DNA of 64,000 nucleotides from Cytobacillus oceanisediminis (GCF_007830235.1 NZ_VLKI01000002.1:463962-527961); one strand, 5' to 3'. Numbered from the stretch's first letter, positions 1-8,533 are shown. Numbers and translations are program-made. The notes: generated by a model from the sequence alone, not told the origin.

Positions 1-117
1 TTTAGCCACTGTGAAGCAGGCCCGCTTGTGCGTTCTTCTTACCATGCAGACGAGCAGGTAAATGCCGCTTCCAAACAGAAGCAGCTAATGGGAGAACAAG
101 AAGTTAAGGAAGCGTAA
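1..117 (+). CDS. lipA: lipoyl synthase, C-terminal end (5' part outside window)
   Basis: The first 38 codons in frame 1 read [20 protein letters not shown] followed by a polar tail and TAA. The [16 protein letters not shown] string is the conserved C-terminus of lipoyl synthase, the radical-SAM enzyme that inserts two sulfurs into octanoylated E2 and GcvH proteins. The catalytic CxxxCxxC region lies upstream of the window. A strong terminator follows 8 bases after the stop, so this is the end of its transcript. The neighbouring yutC and yutD genes agree with the B. subtilis lipA (yutB) locus. Confidence 0.9.
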   Translation, partial: FSHCEAGPLVRSSYHADEQVNAASKQKQLMGEQEVKEA

Positions 118-125
118 TCTAATAG

Positions 126-162
126 AAAAGAGTTCAGCGCCATATCGCTGGACTCTTTTTTA
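126..162 (+). terminator. intrinsic terminator of lipA
   Basis: Stem AAAAGAGTTCAGCG / CGCTGGACTCTTTTT with a 6-base loop and a T-run. Confidence 0.85.
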
Positions 163-191
163 AAAAGTAAGAATTATTTTCAATTTTGTAT

Positions 192-405
192 GTTGTCTAC
201 CTAAAAGGACCACAGCTCGAGGTCTAAAGCTTGGCTGCTGGGGCTTCCAAGGGCTCGAGTTCAGAAGTCGCTTCTCTCCAGAAGGAAAAAACGACTTCTT
301 ACAGGAATCATCTTATGCTTATAGTCCCTAAGCACCACCTTCGAAGAGCGCCTTCTGCCAGCGCTCGTCTTAGGCTTGTTGCAGATATAAGGTGCTCTCC
401 GCATT
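192..405. repeat. degenerate dispersed repeat (family 1-like)
   Basis: This gene-free stretch shares scattered blocks with the dispersed element at 17761-17970 and 53310-53467: TGTCTACC, CTCGAGGTC, and a GCTCGTCTTAGGCTTGT block near its far end. It also contains an internal inverted repeat GAAGTCG...CGACTTC. The match is patchy, so it is either a decayed or a longer variant copy. No credible gene was seen in it. Confidence 0.35.
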
Positions 406-409
406 TCTA

Positions 410-1096
410 TTAACGATTGCCTGCTTTGCGGACAGACTCGCCGAGGTCGTCCTTATCCATGTCATCATTTCTTTCTCCTTGCATTTCACCGTTTTCATTT
501 TCGCTTTCACTCATTTTTTCACCCTGAGGCGAATTCAGCATTTGCTTGATTAGCTGGTTAATGCCATTTTCTGCATTGCGCCCATCAGAATCAACAGTTG
601 CAAAGTTTTCCACATTTTTTCTTAAAGAAGTGTCATCGCTTACATATACATGGTACCATCTAGGTACAACCGACATAGCCATTTTCTTGATCTGGTCGGC
701 TGTTTGATTGCGGTTTTCAGTATCTGTATCATACACAATCAAGACTTCTTCATCTGTAACAAGGGTAGAAACATCATCGACATTTGGAACTTCAGTACAG
801 TATTTGCCGATAATATCAGCAACTTGTTCGCGGTCAATCGCTGCATAATGGTCGGCGGAGACATTGTCCCCCATGATCGGGCTTTTTTGGTGGCGAACAT
901 ATCCGAAGTCTTCGCCTACATTGTTTCGTCCGTTTCTGCCGTTGCCCATATCCCGGTTATATAAATCTGCACGCTGGTCATTCACGTTAATGGTATTACC
1001 GCTTTCTTCGTAAATATCTTCTCTTGCAGCATTGTTTTGGCATGCTGTCAGGGCAGCCATACCGCAAATTCCAAGAATGATTAGTGATTTTTTCAC
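410..1096 (-). CDS. yutC: YhcN/YlaJ-family sporulation lipoprotein (YutC)
   Basis: Predicted 228-residue lipoprotein: KK, a hydrophobic stretch and lipobox LTAC put the lipidated cysteine at residue 19, so it should sit on the outer face of a membrane. The body is polar and Asn/Asp-rich, with a YhcN-type domain in the middle and an acidic Met/Glu/Asn-rich tail. The GTG at 1096 is chosen because GAGGAGGTG lies 6 bases upstream; the GTG three codons earlier overlaps that site. Its position next to lipA and yutD matches YutC of B. subtilis. YhcN family members are forespore proteins of unclear biochemical role; function here is inferred from family. Confidence 0.8.
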   Translation of the reverse strand: MKKSLIILGICGMAALTACQNNAAREDIYEESGNTINVNDQRADLYNRDMGNGRNGRNNVGEDFGYVRHQKSPIMGDNVSADHYAAIDREQVADIIGKYCTEVPNVDDVSTLVTDEEVLIVYDTDTENRNQTADQIKKMAMSVVPRWYHVYVSDDTSLRKNVENFATVDSDGRNAENGINQLIKQMLNSPQGEKMSESENENGEMQGERNDDMDKDDLGESVRKAGNR

Positions 1097-1262
1097 TATA
1101 AACACCTCCTCATCTATAGAATTGCCACCCGCAAATTTTTTTCTCTTAGTAATTGATGGGGAATCAGTTATAATTTAAGTAGGACATTCAGACTCAGTTT
1201 TCATATCCCGTAATTTTTCAATATAATACTGGTACATACGCTGTTAAGTTGAGGTGAAAAAG

Positions 1263-1538
1263 ATGGTTTGCATTAATAATATTTGTTATGAAGTAATCGA
1301 GGAACAGCGGGACGGCTTTAATGAAGAAGCTTTCCGGGGGAGATATAGTGAAATCCTATCCAGATATGATTACATTGTTGGCGACTGGGGTTATGGCCAG
1401 CTTCGTCTCCGCGGTTTTTTTGATGACCAAAATCAGAAAGCATCCTTTGATACAAAAATCAGCACATTAACAGAATATCTGTACGAATTCTGTAACTTTG
1501 GCTGTGCCTATTTTGTTGTTAAGAAGGTAAAAAGCTAA
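1263..1538 (+). CDS. yutD: YutD family protein (DUF1027)
   Basis: 91-residue cytoplasmic protein. It matches the YutD family over its whole length, including the RYDYIVGDWGYGQLRLRGFF core near residues 35-54. No biochemical function is known. ATG 1263 is preferred over the upstream GTG (1254) because GAGGTG at 1251-1256 is spaced 6 bases from the ATG and overlaps the GTG. Divergent from yutC, as in B. subtilis. Confidence 0.85.
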   Translation: MVCINNICYEVIEEQRDGFNEEAFRGRYSEILSRYDYIVGDWGYGQLRLRGFFDDQNQKASFDTKISTLTEYLYEFCNFGCAYFVVKKVKS

Positions 1539-1569
1539 AAAAGGGCTCGGGGGAAACCCGGCCCTTTTC
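1537..1569. terminator. terminator of yutD (probably bidirectional)
   Basis: AAAAGGGCtCGGG / CCCGGCCCTTTT hairpin between the converging yutD and the 1581-1868 gene. Confidence 0.85.
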
Positions 1570-1580
1570 TTTATCTGATT

Positions 1581-1868
1581 TTAAGTTTCTGTATATGGCG
1601 GTTCTTCATTTTTATCCGGATCATCGTGGGGAGGATGCGCCCCGTCCATCTGCCGCGGCAGGTTTTGATGAAGGGACTTAAATTCATAGTTGAACGCACT
1701 GTAATAACGCTGTCCTTCCTGCCAAGGAGTGCTTTTATTTTCTACTGGCTCATCTGCATTCCTGGGGGCGCCATAGGGCCCTTCCGGCAGGTCTTCAGGA
1801 ATAAGGAAGTTCCTTTGGGTTTCCACGTTTGAAAAGTCTGTATAGGTCCTTCTTTCTTTGTCGTCCAT
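1581..1868 (-). CDS. small conserved hydrophilic protein, function unknown
   Basis: 95 residues, no membrane segment, Pro/Glu/Asp-rich. Recognisable blocks are TDFSNVETQRNFLIPE near the N-terminus, then EGPYGAP, STPWQEGQRYYSAFNYE and a PRQMDGAHPPHDD segment. It resembles small Bacillus cytosolic proteins (possibly DUF3905), but the family name is from memory. Start ATG 1868 is preferred because AAGGAGTG lies just upstream; an in-frame GTG three codons earlier overlaps that site. Confidence 0.65.
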   Translation of the reverse strand: MDDKERRTYTDFSNVETQRNFLIPEDLPEGPYGAPRNADEPVENKSTPWQEGQRYYSAFNYEFKSLHQNLPRQMDGAHPPHDDPDKNEEPPYTET

Positions 1869-1919
1869 GCTTTTCACTCCTTATGAACTATCTGTATAGA
1901 GACTGTTCAATACAAAATG

Positions 1920-1957
1920 AAAAAAGGAGAACCCTTTATACAAGGGTTCTCCTTTAG
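1920..1957 (-). terminator. terminator of the DUF3055-like gene
   Basis: AGGAGAACCCT / AGGGTTCTCCT stem; read on the minus strand it ends in a run of T. Confidence 0.8.
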
Positions 1958-1977
1958 TATTTGTTTATTATTTAATA

Positions 1978-2244
1978 TTAAACGATTTCCATCAGAAATG
2001 ACCGCAGTTCTTCGGCATCTTCTTCTGAGAGCTGAAATACATGCTCCAGGTAGCCTTCTTCCCTCAAGTCATCTTCCCCAATGATCGCGAAGCGGCTTCC
2101 CTGAATATCAAGGACCAATTGTTTGCCATAATAACGATCAGAACGAATAATTGCGAGATCAAATCGCTGATTTTCACCCATAAAGCTGACAAACCGGGTT
2201 TTTGTATTTTCCAGGTCATCGTATAAGAAAAAACGTTCAGCCAT
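1978..2244 (-). CDS. DUF3055-like protein
   Basis: 88-residue soluble protein with an alternating beta-strand pattern (RFDLAIIRSD, KQLVLDIQGSRFAIIGEDDL) and an acidic C-terminal helix ending EELRSFLMEIV. Length and pattern fit the DUF3055 family of Bacillaceae; no function is known. AGGAGAG precedes the ATG at normal spacing. It lies downstream of glpX on the same strand with a 53-base gap, so co-transcription is possible. Confidence 0.65.
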   Translation of the reverse strand: MAERFFLYDDLENTKTRFVSFMGENQRFDLAIIRSDRYYGKQLVLDIQGSRFAIIGEDDLREEGYLEHVFQLSEEDAEELRSFLMEIV

Positions 2245-2297
2245 ATTTGCACTCTCCTCTTTGTGGAATAATTTTAGGCGCTATCTCAGCAGGGCAT

Positions 2298-3266
2298 TTA
2301 CAGCATCACGAGATGAGGCTTATGCTCAAGATGATGGTGCGCCGTTATGTAGCGAACAGTCTTGGTTTTGGAACGCATAACAATAGAGTGTGTTTCAACT
2401 AAATCACCGCCAAGAAAGCGAACCCCATCAAGCAATTCTCCGCTTGAAACGCCTGTTGCAGCAAAAATCGCGTCATCACCAGAAACAAGGTCGTCAAGGA
2501 ATAGTAGCTGGCGCGGATCCTTTAGGCCCATCCCAATGCAGCGTTCTTCTTCCTCTTTTGTATAAGGGACTAGACGTGCCTGCATATCTCCGCCGAGCGC
2601 TTTTAAGGCTGCAGCCGAGATAACCCCTTCAGGAGCGCCGCCAATGCCGACGAATAAATCAATCCCTGTATGTGGCAGTGCAGTCGCAATTGCGGCGCCA
2701 ACATCACCATCGCCAAATAATTTAACGCGGGAGCCTTTAGCCCGGATTCTTTCAATTAAATCTTCGTGGCGGTCCCGTTCCTGTATAATAACCGTCAGAT
2801 CCTGGACACGCTTATTATTTGCTTCGGCTACAATGTCAATGGTCTTCTCGATTGGATCAAGCAAACTCACTTTCCCGGCCGCTTTTTTTCCGACTGCGAT
2901 CTTTTCCATGTACATATCAGGCGCGTGCAGCAATGTACCTTTATCTGCTACAGCGATAACCGCCATTGCGTTGTTATGCCCTTTTGCCACAATGCTTGTA
3001 CCCTCTAGAGGATCAACGGCTATGTCTACTTTGGGTCCCATGCCTGTGCCAAGCTTCTCGCCAATATAAAGCATAGGAGCCTCGTCCAGTTCTCCTTCTC
3101 CAATGACGACAACGCCTTCCATATTTACTGAATCAAACATTCCGCGCATGGCTGCTGTGGCAGCACCGTCTGCTTCATTCTTTTTCCCCCTGCCCATCCA
3201 TTGAGCGGATGCAAGTGCGGCAGCTTCCGTGACACGGACAATCTCTAAAGCCAGCTCACGTTCCAC
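2298..3266 (-). CDS. glpX: class II fructose-1,6-bisphosphatase
   Basis: 322 residues, the usual length for GlpX. It hydrolyses fructose-1,6-bisphosphate to fructose-6-phosphate in gluconeogenesis. Visible signatures are [10 protein letters not shown] (residues 55-64) and DPLEGT (85-90), the metal-binding motif of the lithium-sensitive phosphatase superfamily. Start GTG 3266 has GGGAGGG 7 bases upstream. Its placement beside yutE/yutF genes differs from B. subtilis, where glpX is elsewhere. Confidence 0.92.
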   Translation of the reverse strand: MERELALEIVRVTEAAALASAQWMGRGKKNEADGAATAAMRGMFDSVNMEGVVVIGEGELDEAPMLYIGEKLGTGMGPKVDIAVDPLEGTSIVAKGHNNAMAVIAVADKGTLLHAPDMYMEKIAVGKKAAGKVSLLDPIEKTIDIVAEANNKRVQDLTVIIQERDRHEDLIERIRAKGSRVKLFGDGDVGAAIATALPHTGIDLFVGIGGAPEGVISAAALKALGGDMQARLVPYTKEEEERCIGMGLKDPRQLLFLDDLVSGDDAIFAATGVSSGELLDGVRFLGGDLVETHSIVMRSKTKTVRYITAHHHLEHKPHLVML

Positions 3267-3634
3267 CAGGTTTCCCTCCCGTTAAATATACTCTATCTTT
3301 TTTGTTTGTAAAATTACAGCCATATAGGCTGATGCGCTTACATATAATTCTTGCATAGCATGCAGCTTCCGTTTCCTATACTATCTTATCAGAATTATTC
3401 ATAATACTGAATGTCATTCCGGTAAATTCGACAATATTCCAGTTCATAAATAATTCTATTGCAGGAAAAAATATTAAATTCAAAATATTGTGATATAATA
3501 TAATACATAGGCAGAAAACGTTTTTTTAGGATGTGCAGATGCTGACAGCCGAGAGGAATAAAAGTAATGGTCCGTCGGTGCATAAAGAAAATAAACACGA
3601 TTGGCAAATGGGGAAAACTTGTGCTGCCCGCTAA
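3267..3634. other. AT-rich intergenic region
   Basis: The region between divergent glpX and the EAL remnant holds a TATAAT-rich patch near 3495-3508 and short reading frames that I do not regard as genes. One of them (3567-3722) starts with ATG after GAGAGG and runs into the EAL remnant in another frame. Confidence 0.4.
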
Positions 3635-4072
3635 AATAAAAATATCTCTCCCAGCCGGATTACACTCGAAGTTACAGAGCAGGATTCCATTGAAGGGATG
3701 GGAAACTTTATATACAATATAAGGGTACTAAGAACTTTGGGATTTCGGGTGGCTGTGGATGACACTGGCGCAGGTTACGCTAGTTTGCATTCCATAAGTG
3801 AGATTATGCCGGATATTATTAAAATCGACTGTTCCGTCATTCAGGGCATTGATTCAAACGGAATTAAAGAATCCATGCTGAGGGGCCTTCTTTTAGTAGC
3901 AAAAGAAGCGGGCTCTCTAGTTGTTGCCGAGGGAATAGAAAATGAAGGGGAAGCGTCTGTGCTCTCCAGAAACAAGGTCGATTTAGCACAGGGATACTTT
4001 TACGCTCGGCCAGATACTTTAATAAGGAGCCTGAAATCTTCTAGGAGGAAGAAAGCACTATGTATTTCGTAG
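3635..4072 (+). pseudogene. EAL-domain (c-di-GMP phosphodiesterase) remnant, 5' truncated
   Basis: The frame encodes the second half of an EAL domain: ITLEVTEQDSI, DDTGAGYASL (equivalent of DDFGxGYSSL), IKIDCS, VVAEGIE and LAQGYFYARP. The N-terminal half with the EAL signature and first metal ligands is missing, because a stop at 3632-3634 interrupts the frame. The first ATG (3698) has no properly spaced ribosome site. Full EAL domains are ~240 residues; about 145 remain. The 3' end overlaps the yutE start. Probably non-functional as an enzyme. Confidence 0.75.
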
Positions 4073-4500
4073 ACAGGGAAAAAATAGAAGATACGCTTAA
4101 CTACTTGGAACAGCAAATCTCCCTTTTTGAAGATGTGAAAGAGTGGACATCCCCTATTGAAAAGGCAGCGCTGGAGCGCATCGCCCAAATTATGATCGAA
4201 GCCATCCTTGATATAGGGAATACAATGATTGACGGCTTTATCATGAGGGATCCAGGCAGCTACGAAGATATTGTCGACATTCTTGACGATGAAAAAGTAA
4301 TCAGCAAAGAGATGGGCGAAAGTTTTAAAGAAGTGATTACATACCGTAAAATGCTCGTTCAAAGCTATACAAATGTTAATCATGAGGAAGTTAAAGCGGC
4401 ATTCAGCAAACATTTGCCGATGATAAAAGAATTCCCGGGCCGTGTAAGGGAATATTTAATCAGTGAATTAGGGCCGGTTTCTGCTTTTAAACCGCAATAA
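4060..4500 (+). CDS. yutE: YutE, HepT-like HEPN (DUF86) protein
   Basis: 146-residue all-helical protein closely resembling YutE of B. subtilis, including DGFIMRDPGSYEDIVDIL and the C-terminal ELGPVSAF. HepT-type HEPN ribonucleases use R-x4-6-H-x-Y; here the motif is R96-KMLV-Q101-S-Y103, so the histidine is glutamine. No MntA-like nucleotidyltransferase gene is adjacent. It may therefore be a non-catalytic HEPN protein. AGGAGG at 4043-4048 precedes the ATG, inside the end of the EAL remnant. Confidence 0.85.
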   Translation: MYFVDREKIEDTLNYLEQQISLFEDVKEWTSPIEKAALERIAQIMIEAILDIGNTMIDGFIMRDPGSYEDIVDILDDEKVISKEMGESFKEVITYRKMLVQSYTNVNHEEVKAAFSKHLPMIKEFPGRVREYLISELGPVSAFKPQ

Positions 4501-4529
4501 AAGATCGGAGCAATCCGGTCTTTTTTTTC
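4499..4529 (+). terminator. terminator of yutE
   Basis: AAGATCGG / CCGGTCTT hairpin with a run of eight T. Confidence 0.8.
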
Positions 4530-4600
4530 TAGCTGGACGGATCTAACATATAAATAATTGTGATGGATTGCAGTTTTAAGCTAATATAAAAGGAAGGACG

Positions 4601-5236
4601 GTGAATTTCATGCTTGTTGGAGCAAAATCTACTAAAGATCTTATCCTGCGATTAATCAAGACATCCGGAAGATTGTCAATTATCGAAATGGCCAGCGAAT
4701 TAGGGATAACCGAAATGGCAGTAAGAAGGCATATCCAAATTCTTGAAAAGGACGCTTATATAGAGTCAGTTATTTTAAGGCAAACAAAGGGACGCCCTTC
4801 AAAACTTTATCAGCTTACAAAAAAAGGCGAAGACTTGTTTCCAAAAAAATACAAACAGTTGAGTGTCGAGCTGTTAAAAGAACTAAAAAGCATGGGGCAG
4901 GAAAGCTTAATCACAGAATTGTTCACAAGACGAAAAAACCGCCTGGTACAGCAGTATGAAATTCAAACATCCGAGAAAACCTTTGCGGAAAAACTGGAAA
5001 TCCTAACAGAAATCCAATCGATAGAAGGCTTTATGCCCGAAATTCGAAAAGAAGAAGGGCAAATCCACCTGAAAGAATACAACTGCCCCTATATCGAAAC
5101 AGCGGCAGAATTTAAACAAATATGCAAATCTGAAAAAGAATTTATCAAAGACTTTCTTGATACCAATGAAGTTGAAATCAAATCCTGCATGGCAGCTGGT
5201 GACGGCTGCTGCCATTATATAATCACCCAAGACTAG
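4601..5236 (+). CDS. winged-helix regulator with C-terminal cysteines (SufR-like)
   Basis: 211 residues. An N-terminal helix-turn-helix (about 24-50, containing ELGITEMAVRRHIQILEK) and a wing with RQTKGRPSKLYQLT are followed by a helical region. A C-terminal domain carries Cys162, Cys175, Cys196, Cys203 and Cys204. The Cys162-x12-Cys175 spacing and preceding EYNCP resemble SufR-type iron-sulfur-sensing repressors, so a cluster-bound or redox sensor is plausible. The target is unknown, and no suf operon is nearby. The start is ambiguous between GTG 4601 and ATG 4610; AAGGAAGG ends 3 bases before the GTG. Confidence 0.7.
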   Translation: MNFMLVGAKSTKDLILRLIKTSGRLSIIEMASELGITEMAVRRHIQILEKDAYIESVILRQTKGRPSKLYQLTKKGEDLFPKKYKQLSVELLKELKSMGQESLITELFTRRKNRLVQQYEIQTSEKTFAEKLEILTEIQSIEGFMPEIRKEEGQIHLKEYNCPYIETAAEFKQICKSEKEFIKDFLDTNEVEIKSCMAAGDGCCHYIITQD

Positions 5237-5298
5237 TGTGGCTCCTGCTGAAGGAGTTTTTTCTTTTTGAGCAGGTTGATGAGATCAAAGTTCTTTTA

Positions 5299-5505
5299 CT
5301 GGATAATCAGAACTAATCGAAGGGGATAGAACCGCTGGATACTCTATTTACTGGATAATCGGAACTAATCGAGGGGAATAGAGCCGCTGGAAGCTCTTTC
5401 TACTGGATAATCGGAACTAATCAAGGGAATAGAGCCGATGAAAGCTCTATTTTCTGGATGATCGGAACTAATCGAAGCGAATAGATCTCTTGAAATCCAG
5501 TTTTG
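5299..5505. repeat. 52-bp tandem repeat array, four copies
   Basis: Units begin at 5299, 5351, 5403 and 5454 with CTGGATAATCGGAACTAATC and continue with GAATAGAGCCGCTGGAAGCT-like sequence. Periods are 52, 52 and 51 bases. The array fills the gap between the SufR-like regulator and yutF. No gene is credible here. The rest of 5237-5750 is AT-rich and otherwise featureless. Confidence 0.85.
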
Positions 5506-5750
5506 AGTGATGAGTGGAACCAACTGGAATGAACGAGCCCGAGAAAGGGATTTTAGAAGAAGTAGGGGACCCAAATGTTTTTATAGATGTAGACACAGTC
5601 TTACCCTAATTTGAGATTCGATCTAATCGTGAAAAATTGCACAAATCCCTACTATCCTTTAAGATAACTTTTATGGGCGTTTTACGTAGGTAAAAAACCA
5701 ATCTCATACAAATAATAAATTTGGCCATGATAAATTTGGGAGTGATCGTT

Positions 5751-6518
5751 TTGAAAAAATATAAAGGCTACTTAATAGATCTGGATGGCACGATGTACCG
5801 CGGGACAGAGCTGATCAGCGAGGCTGCTGACTTTGTGAACAAGCTGCGTGAGTATGGCTTGCCGTATTTGTTTGTGACAAACAATTCTTCAAGAACACCT
5901 GCACAGGTAGCGGATAAGCTTGTTAAGTTTGGCATTCCGGCAGAAGAGGGACAGGTTTTTACAACAAGCATGGCAACTGCCAACTACATATATGAAAAGA
6001 AAAATGATGCATCTGTTTATGTGATTGGAGAGGAAGGAATCCGTGAAGCTTTGGCTGAAAAAGGATTAAGCTTTGCTGAGGAGCAGGCCGATTATGTAGT
6101 GGTAGGGATTGACCGCTCCATCAACTATGAAAAGCTGTCAGTCGCCTGTCTGGCCGTTAGAAATGGAGCCACATTCATTTCTACAAACGGTGATATTGCC
6201 ATTCCAACTGAAAGAGGGCTGCTGCCAGGGAATGGTTCTTTAACTTCTGTCATCACTGTATCAACTCAGACCCAGCCTGTGTTTATCGGCAAACCTGAGT
6301 CGATTATTATGGAGCAGGCTTTAAAGGTGCTGGGCACAGCGAAGGAAGAAACGCTTATGGTGGGCGATAACTATGATACGGATATATTGGCAGGCATGAA
6401 CGCGGGCATGGATACACTGCTTGTCCATACAGGTGTAACAACGAAAGAATTACTTAAGGGCTACGAAAAAAAGCCGACATTTGTGCTTGATTCTTTAGCA
6501 GAATGGGATTTCAAATAA
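5751..6518 (+). CDS. yutF: NagD-like HAD-superfamily phosphatase (YutF)
   Basis: 255 residues, close to YutF of B. subtilis. HAD motif I is LIDLDGTMYRG (Asp10, Asp12), motif II is VTNNSSRTP, and motif III/IV is IGKPES...VGDNYDTDI. Motif order fits the HAD subclass IIA (p-nitrophenyl phosphatase/NagD). It probably dephosphorylates a small sugar or nucleotide phosphate; the physiological substrate is unknown. The TTG at 5751 is the chosen start: GGGAGTG lies ~6-7 bases upstream and KKYKGYLIDLDGT is the conserved N-terminus. Confidence 0.85.
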   Translation: MKKYKGYLIDLDGTMYRGTELISEAADFVNKLREYGLPYLFVTNNSSRTPAQVADKLVKFGIPAEEGQVFTTSMATANYIYEKKNDASVYVIGEEGIREALAEKGLSFAEEQADYVVVGIDRSINYEKLSVACLAVRNGATFISTNGDIAIPTERGLLPGNGSLTSVITVSTQTQPVFIGKPESIIMEQALKVLGTAKEETLMVGDNYDTDILAGMNAGMDTLLVHTGVTTKELLKGYEKKPTFVLDSLAEWDFK

Positions 6519-6519
6519 A

Positions 6520-6705
6520 GGCTCTGTTAAACTTGCCTGTTGATTTCCGCTCAAGAAACTCAGCGATCCTCGGGCGGTCCGACGCTCCTCGGCGCAAGAC
6601 GCTCCAGCGGGGGTCTCCCTTTGACTCGCTTTTCCCGCTTGAGTCTCGCACCTTCCAATCCAATCAAAAGGCTGCCAAAATCAACAATATGCTTTAACGT
6701 AGCCT
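6520..6705. repeat. GC-rich dispersed repeat family 2, copy A (short type)
   Basis: GGCTCTGTTAAACTTGCCTG begins the element, followed by TTGATTTCCGCTC, CTCAGCGA, GGGCGGTCCGACGCTCCTCG, GGGTCTCCCTTTGACTCGC, TTCCCGCTTGAGTCTCG, and ending near TAACGTAGCCTAA. The same ordered blocks recur at 14041, 34735 and 42521, and inverted at 9585. Confidence 0.85.
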
Positions 6706-6714
6706 AAATAAAAT

Positions 6715-6746
6715 AAAAAAGGATGGAGAGCTCTCCATCCTTTTTC
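6715..6746. terminator. bidirectional terminator between yutF and yutG
   Basis: Perfect palindrome GGATGGAGAGCTCTCCATCC flanked by A- and T-runs, between converging genes. Confidence 0.9.
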
Positions 6747-7249
6747 TATTCCACATGGGCAGCGCTATGTGCCAAGCGGCTTGAGGCAGCCGCAGCAATA
6801 GCCCCAACAATATCATCAAGGAACGTATGGCATCTGCCTGAGCTCTTATCGTTTAGGTCCTTCAGAATGCCAGGCTTTAATTTATCGATATAACCAAAGT
6901 TTGTAAATCCGATTGATCCATATACATTAACAATGGATAATGCCAATACTTCATCCGCTCCATATAGCCCTTCGTCAGATTCGATTATCGACTGCAGCGG
7001 CTCCAAAAGCTTTTTCTCCTCTGCAAGCATATCAAGCTGAATACCTGTCAGAATAGCGTTTTGTACTTCTCTTTTTGATAAAACCCGCTGGACATTATTA
7101 ATGCAGTCTTCCATCTTTAAATCAGGGTGATATTTTTCCTGAAGAAAGAAGACTAAATCAGCTATATCCTGAATTTCCACTCCTCTTTCATGGAGCCATT
7201 TCCGCGCTGTCTGTTCTGTAATACTTACTACTTTTTCTTCTTTATTCAT
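6746..7249 (-). CDS. yutG: phosphatidylglycerophosphatase A-family protein (YutG)
   Basis: 167 residues of the PgpA/YutG family, expected to remove phosphate from phosphatidylglycerol phosphate. Visible blocks are the central YGADEVLALSIVNVYGSIGF and C-terminal GRCHTFLDDIVGAIAAA with candidate metal-binding Asp residues. The protein is less hydrophobic than E. coli PgpA, as is typical of the Bacillus form. ATG 7249 is preferred because AAAAGGTG lies 6 bases upstream and overlaps the in-frame GTG at 7258. Confidence 0.8.
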   Translation of the reverse strand: MNKEEKVVSITEQTARKWLHERGVEIQDIADLVFFLQEKYHPDLKMEDCINNVQRVLSKREVQNAILTGIQLDMLAEEKKLLEPLQSIIESDEGLYGADEVLALSIVNVYGSIGFTNFGYIDKLKPGILKDLNDKSSGRCHTFLDDIVGAIAAAASSRLAHSAAHVE

Positions 7250-7449
7250 TGGCGTCACCTTTTCTATTTATTTTCCCTATGTATATACCCTTTTTTGCAA
7301 AAATATGCCCGCTGCCGGCAAATGAGATTAATTTCATTCCTTTTATCAATATCTCCATGGCACTCAGTCTTATTCAAGAAAACAACAAGTTTTGACGCCC
7401 TCTTTCATATATATTCCATAAGGACCCATTCCCAAACGAGGTGGTAAAA

Positions 7450-8457
7450 ATGTTTAAGAAGTTGCTGAAGGAGCAATTTGGCATAGAGGCAGAAGGCGCG
7501 ATGCGGATCGGAAGGTATGATGCATGCCGAAAGCAGGGGCAGCTGTACTTGCTTGTGCCTGCAGGGCATGTAGCTGAAGAGGAACTGGAAGAATTGGAAA
7601 AAGTGGCTGAGCATCTTGTGAAAAACGGCGACAGAAACATTAGCGCCTTTTTAAAAACGAAGGATGGAAAGCAATGCATTGATTGGCAGGACAGCCGTTA
7701 TTGTGTTCTCGTCAATCAGCATGCCCAAAACCGAAAACTAACTAAGTTTGGCCGAAAACTGGCCAAATTTCATTATAGAGGAAGGACTATTTCTTTTCCG
7801 GTGAAAAAAATGAGCAGAATCGGGCAATGGAAACAGCTTTGGGAAAAGAGGCTGGACCAAATGGAGAAGGTTTGGAATGATATGCTGTTCCAGAAACCCG
7901 ATAATGATTTTGAGCGGATGTTTCTGGAATCCTTTCCTTACTATTTGGGGCTTGCCGAAAATTCAATTCAGTATCTGGTTGATGCAGAGCTGGATGATGA
8001 GCCAGGCATGATTGACAGCGGGACTGTTTGCCATGTCAGGTTATTATCTTCTACCTGGGGAGACTCCTATTATATGAAGAATCCATTTGACTGGGTGTTT
8101 GACCACTCCTCCAGAGACTTGGCCGAGTGGACGCGGGAAAGGTACTTCTATAATATTAAAACTTACCAGCCTGAGGTTCGCCAATTTTTATCGGATTATC
8201 AAAGTGTAGCACCGCTATCTTCTTTTTCTTGGAGGCTCTACTACGCCCGTCTCCTGTTCCCGCTTCATTATTTTGAAACGATTGAGGACTATTATGTGAC
8301 AGATTCTGAACAGCAGAAGCTAATGCTGCAGGAGCGCCTTCAAAAGTATCTTTGGCAGTCTGATGACCATGAACGCTTTCTTGGCGGCTTTTTCGAATTT
8401 GCCGAGGTTCCGGTGAGAAAATTCAGGATTCCGGTTCTGGATTGGATCAAGAGTTAA
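7450..8457 (+). CDS. yutH: spore coat-associated protein YutH (CotS-like kinase fold)
   Basis: 335 residues resembling YutH, a spore coat protein related to the CotS/YtaA aminoglycoside-phosphotransferase-like fold. It is Trp- and Tyr-rich (PFDWVFDHSSRDLAEW around the middle), but a canonical HxDxxxxN kinase loop is not evident. It is therefore likely a degenerate kinase with a structural role. GAGGTGG at 7438-7444 precedes ATG 7450 by 5 bases. In B. subtilis it sits between yutG and hom, as here. Confidence 0.82.
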   Translation: MFKKLLKEQFGIEAEGAMRIGRYDACRKQGQLYLLVPAGHVAEEELEELEKVAEHLVKNGDRNISAFLKTKDGKQCIDWQDSRYCVLVNQHAQNRKLTKFGRKLAKFHYRGRTISFPVKKMSRIGQWKQLWEKRLDQMEKVWNDMLFQKPDNDFERMFLESFPYYLGLAENSIQYLVDAELDDEPGMIDSGTVCHVRLLSSTWGDSYYMKNPFDWVFDHSSRDLAEWTRERYFYNIKTYQPEVRQFLSDYQSVAPLSSFSWRLYYARLLFPLHYFETIEDYYVTDSEQQKLMLQERLQKYLWQSDDHERFLGGFFEFAEVPVRKFRIPVLDWIKS

Positions 8458-8533
8458 AGAAAAAAGAGGAAGGGATAAAGGCCTGTATTGGCGAAAGAAA
8501 CATACAGCAGAGAAAATAAAGAGGGGATGCTGT

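Noticed and set aside
192..413. 60-residue plus-strand frame near 231
   Set aside because: Lies in a degenerate repeat; no ribosome site and no protein-like pattern.
3395..3607. 70-residue minus-strand frame upstream of glpX
   Set aside because: AT-rich sequence, no ribosome site, composition unlike neighbouring genes.
5365..5574. 69-residue minus-strand frame
   Set aside because: Entirely within the 52-bp tandem array; no ribosome site.
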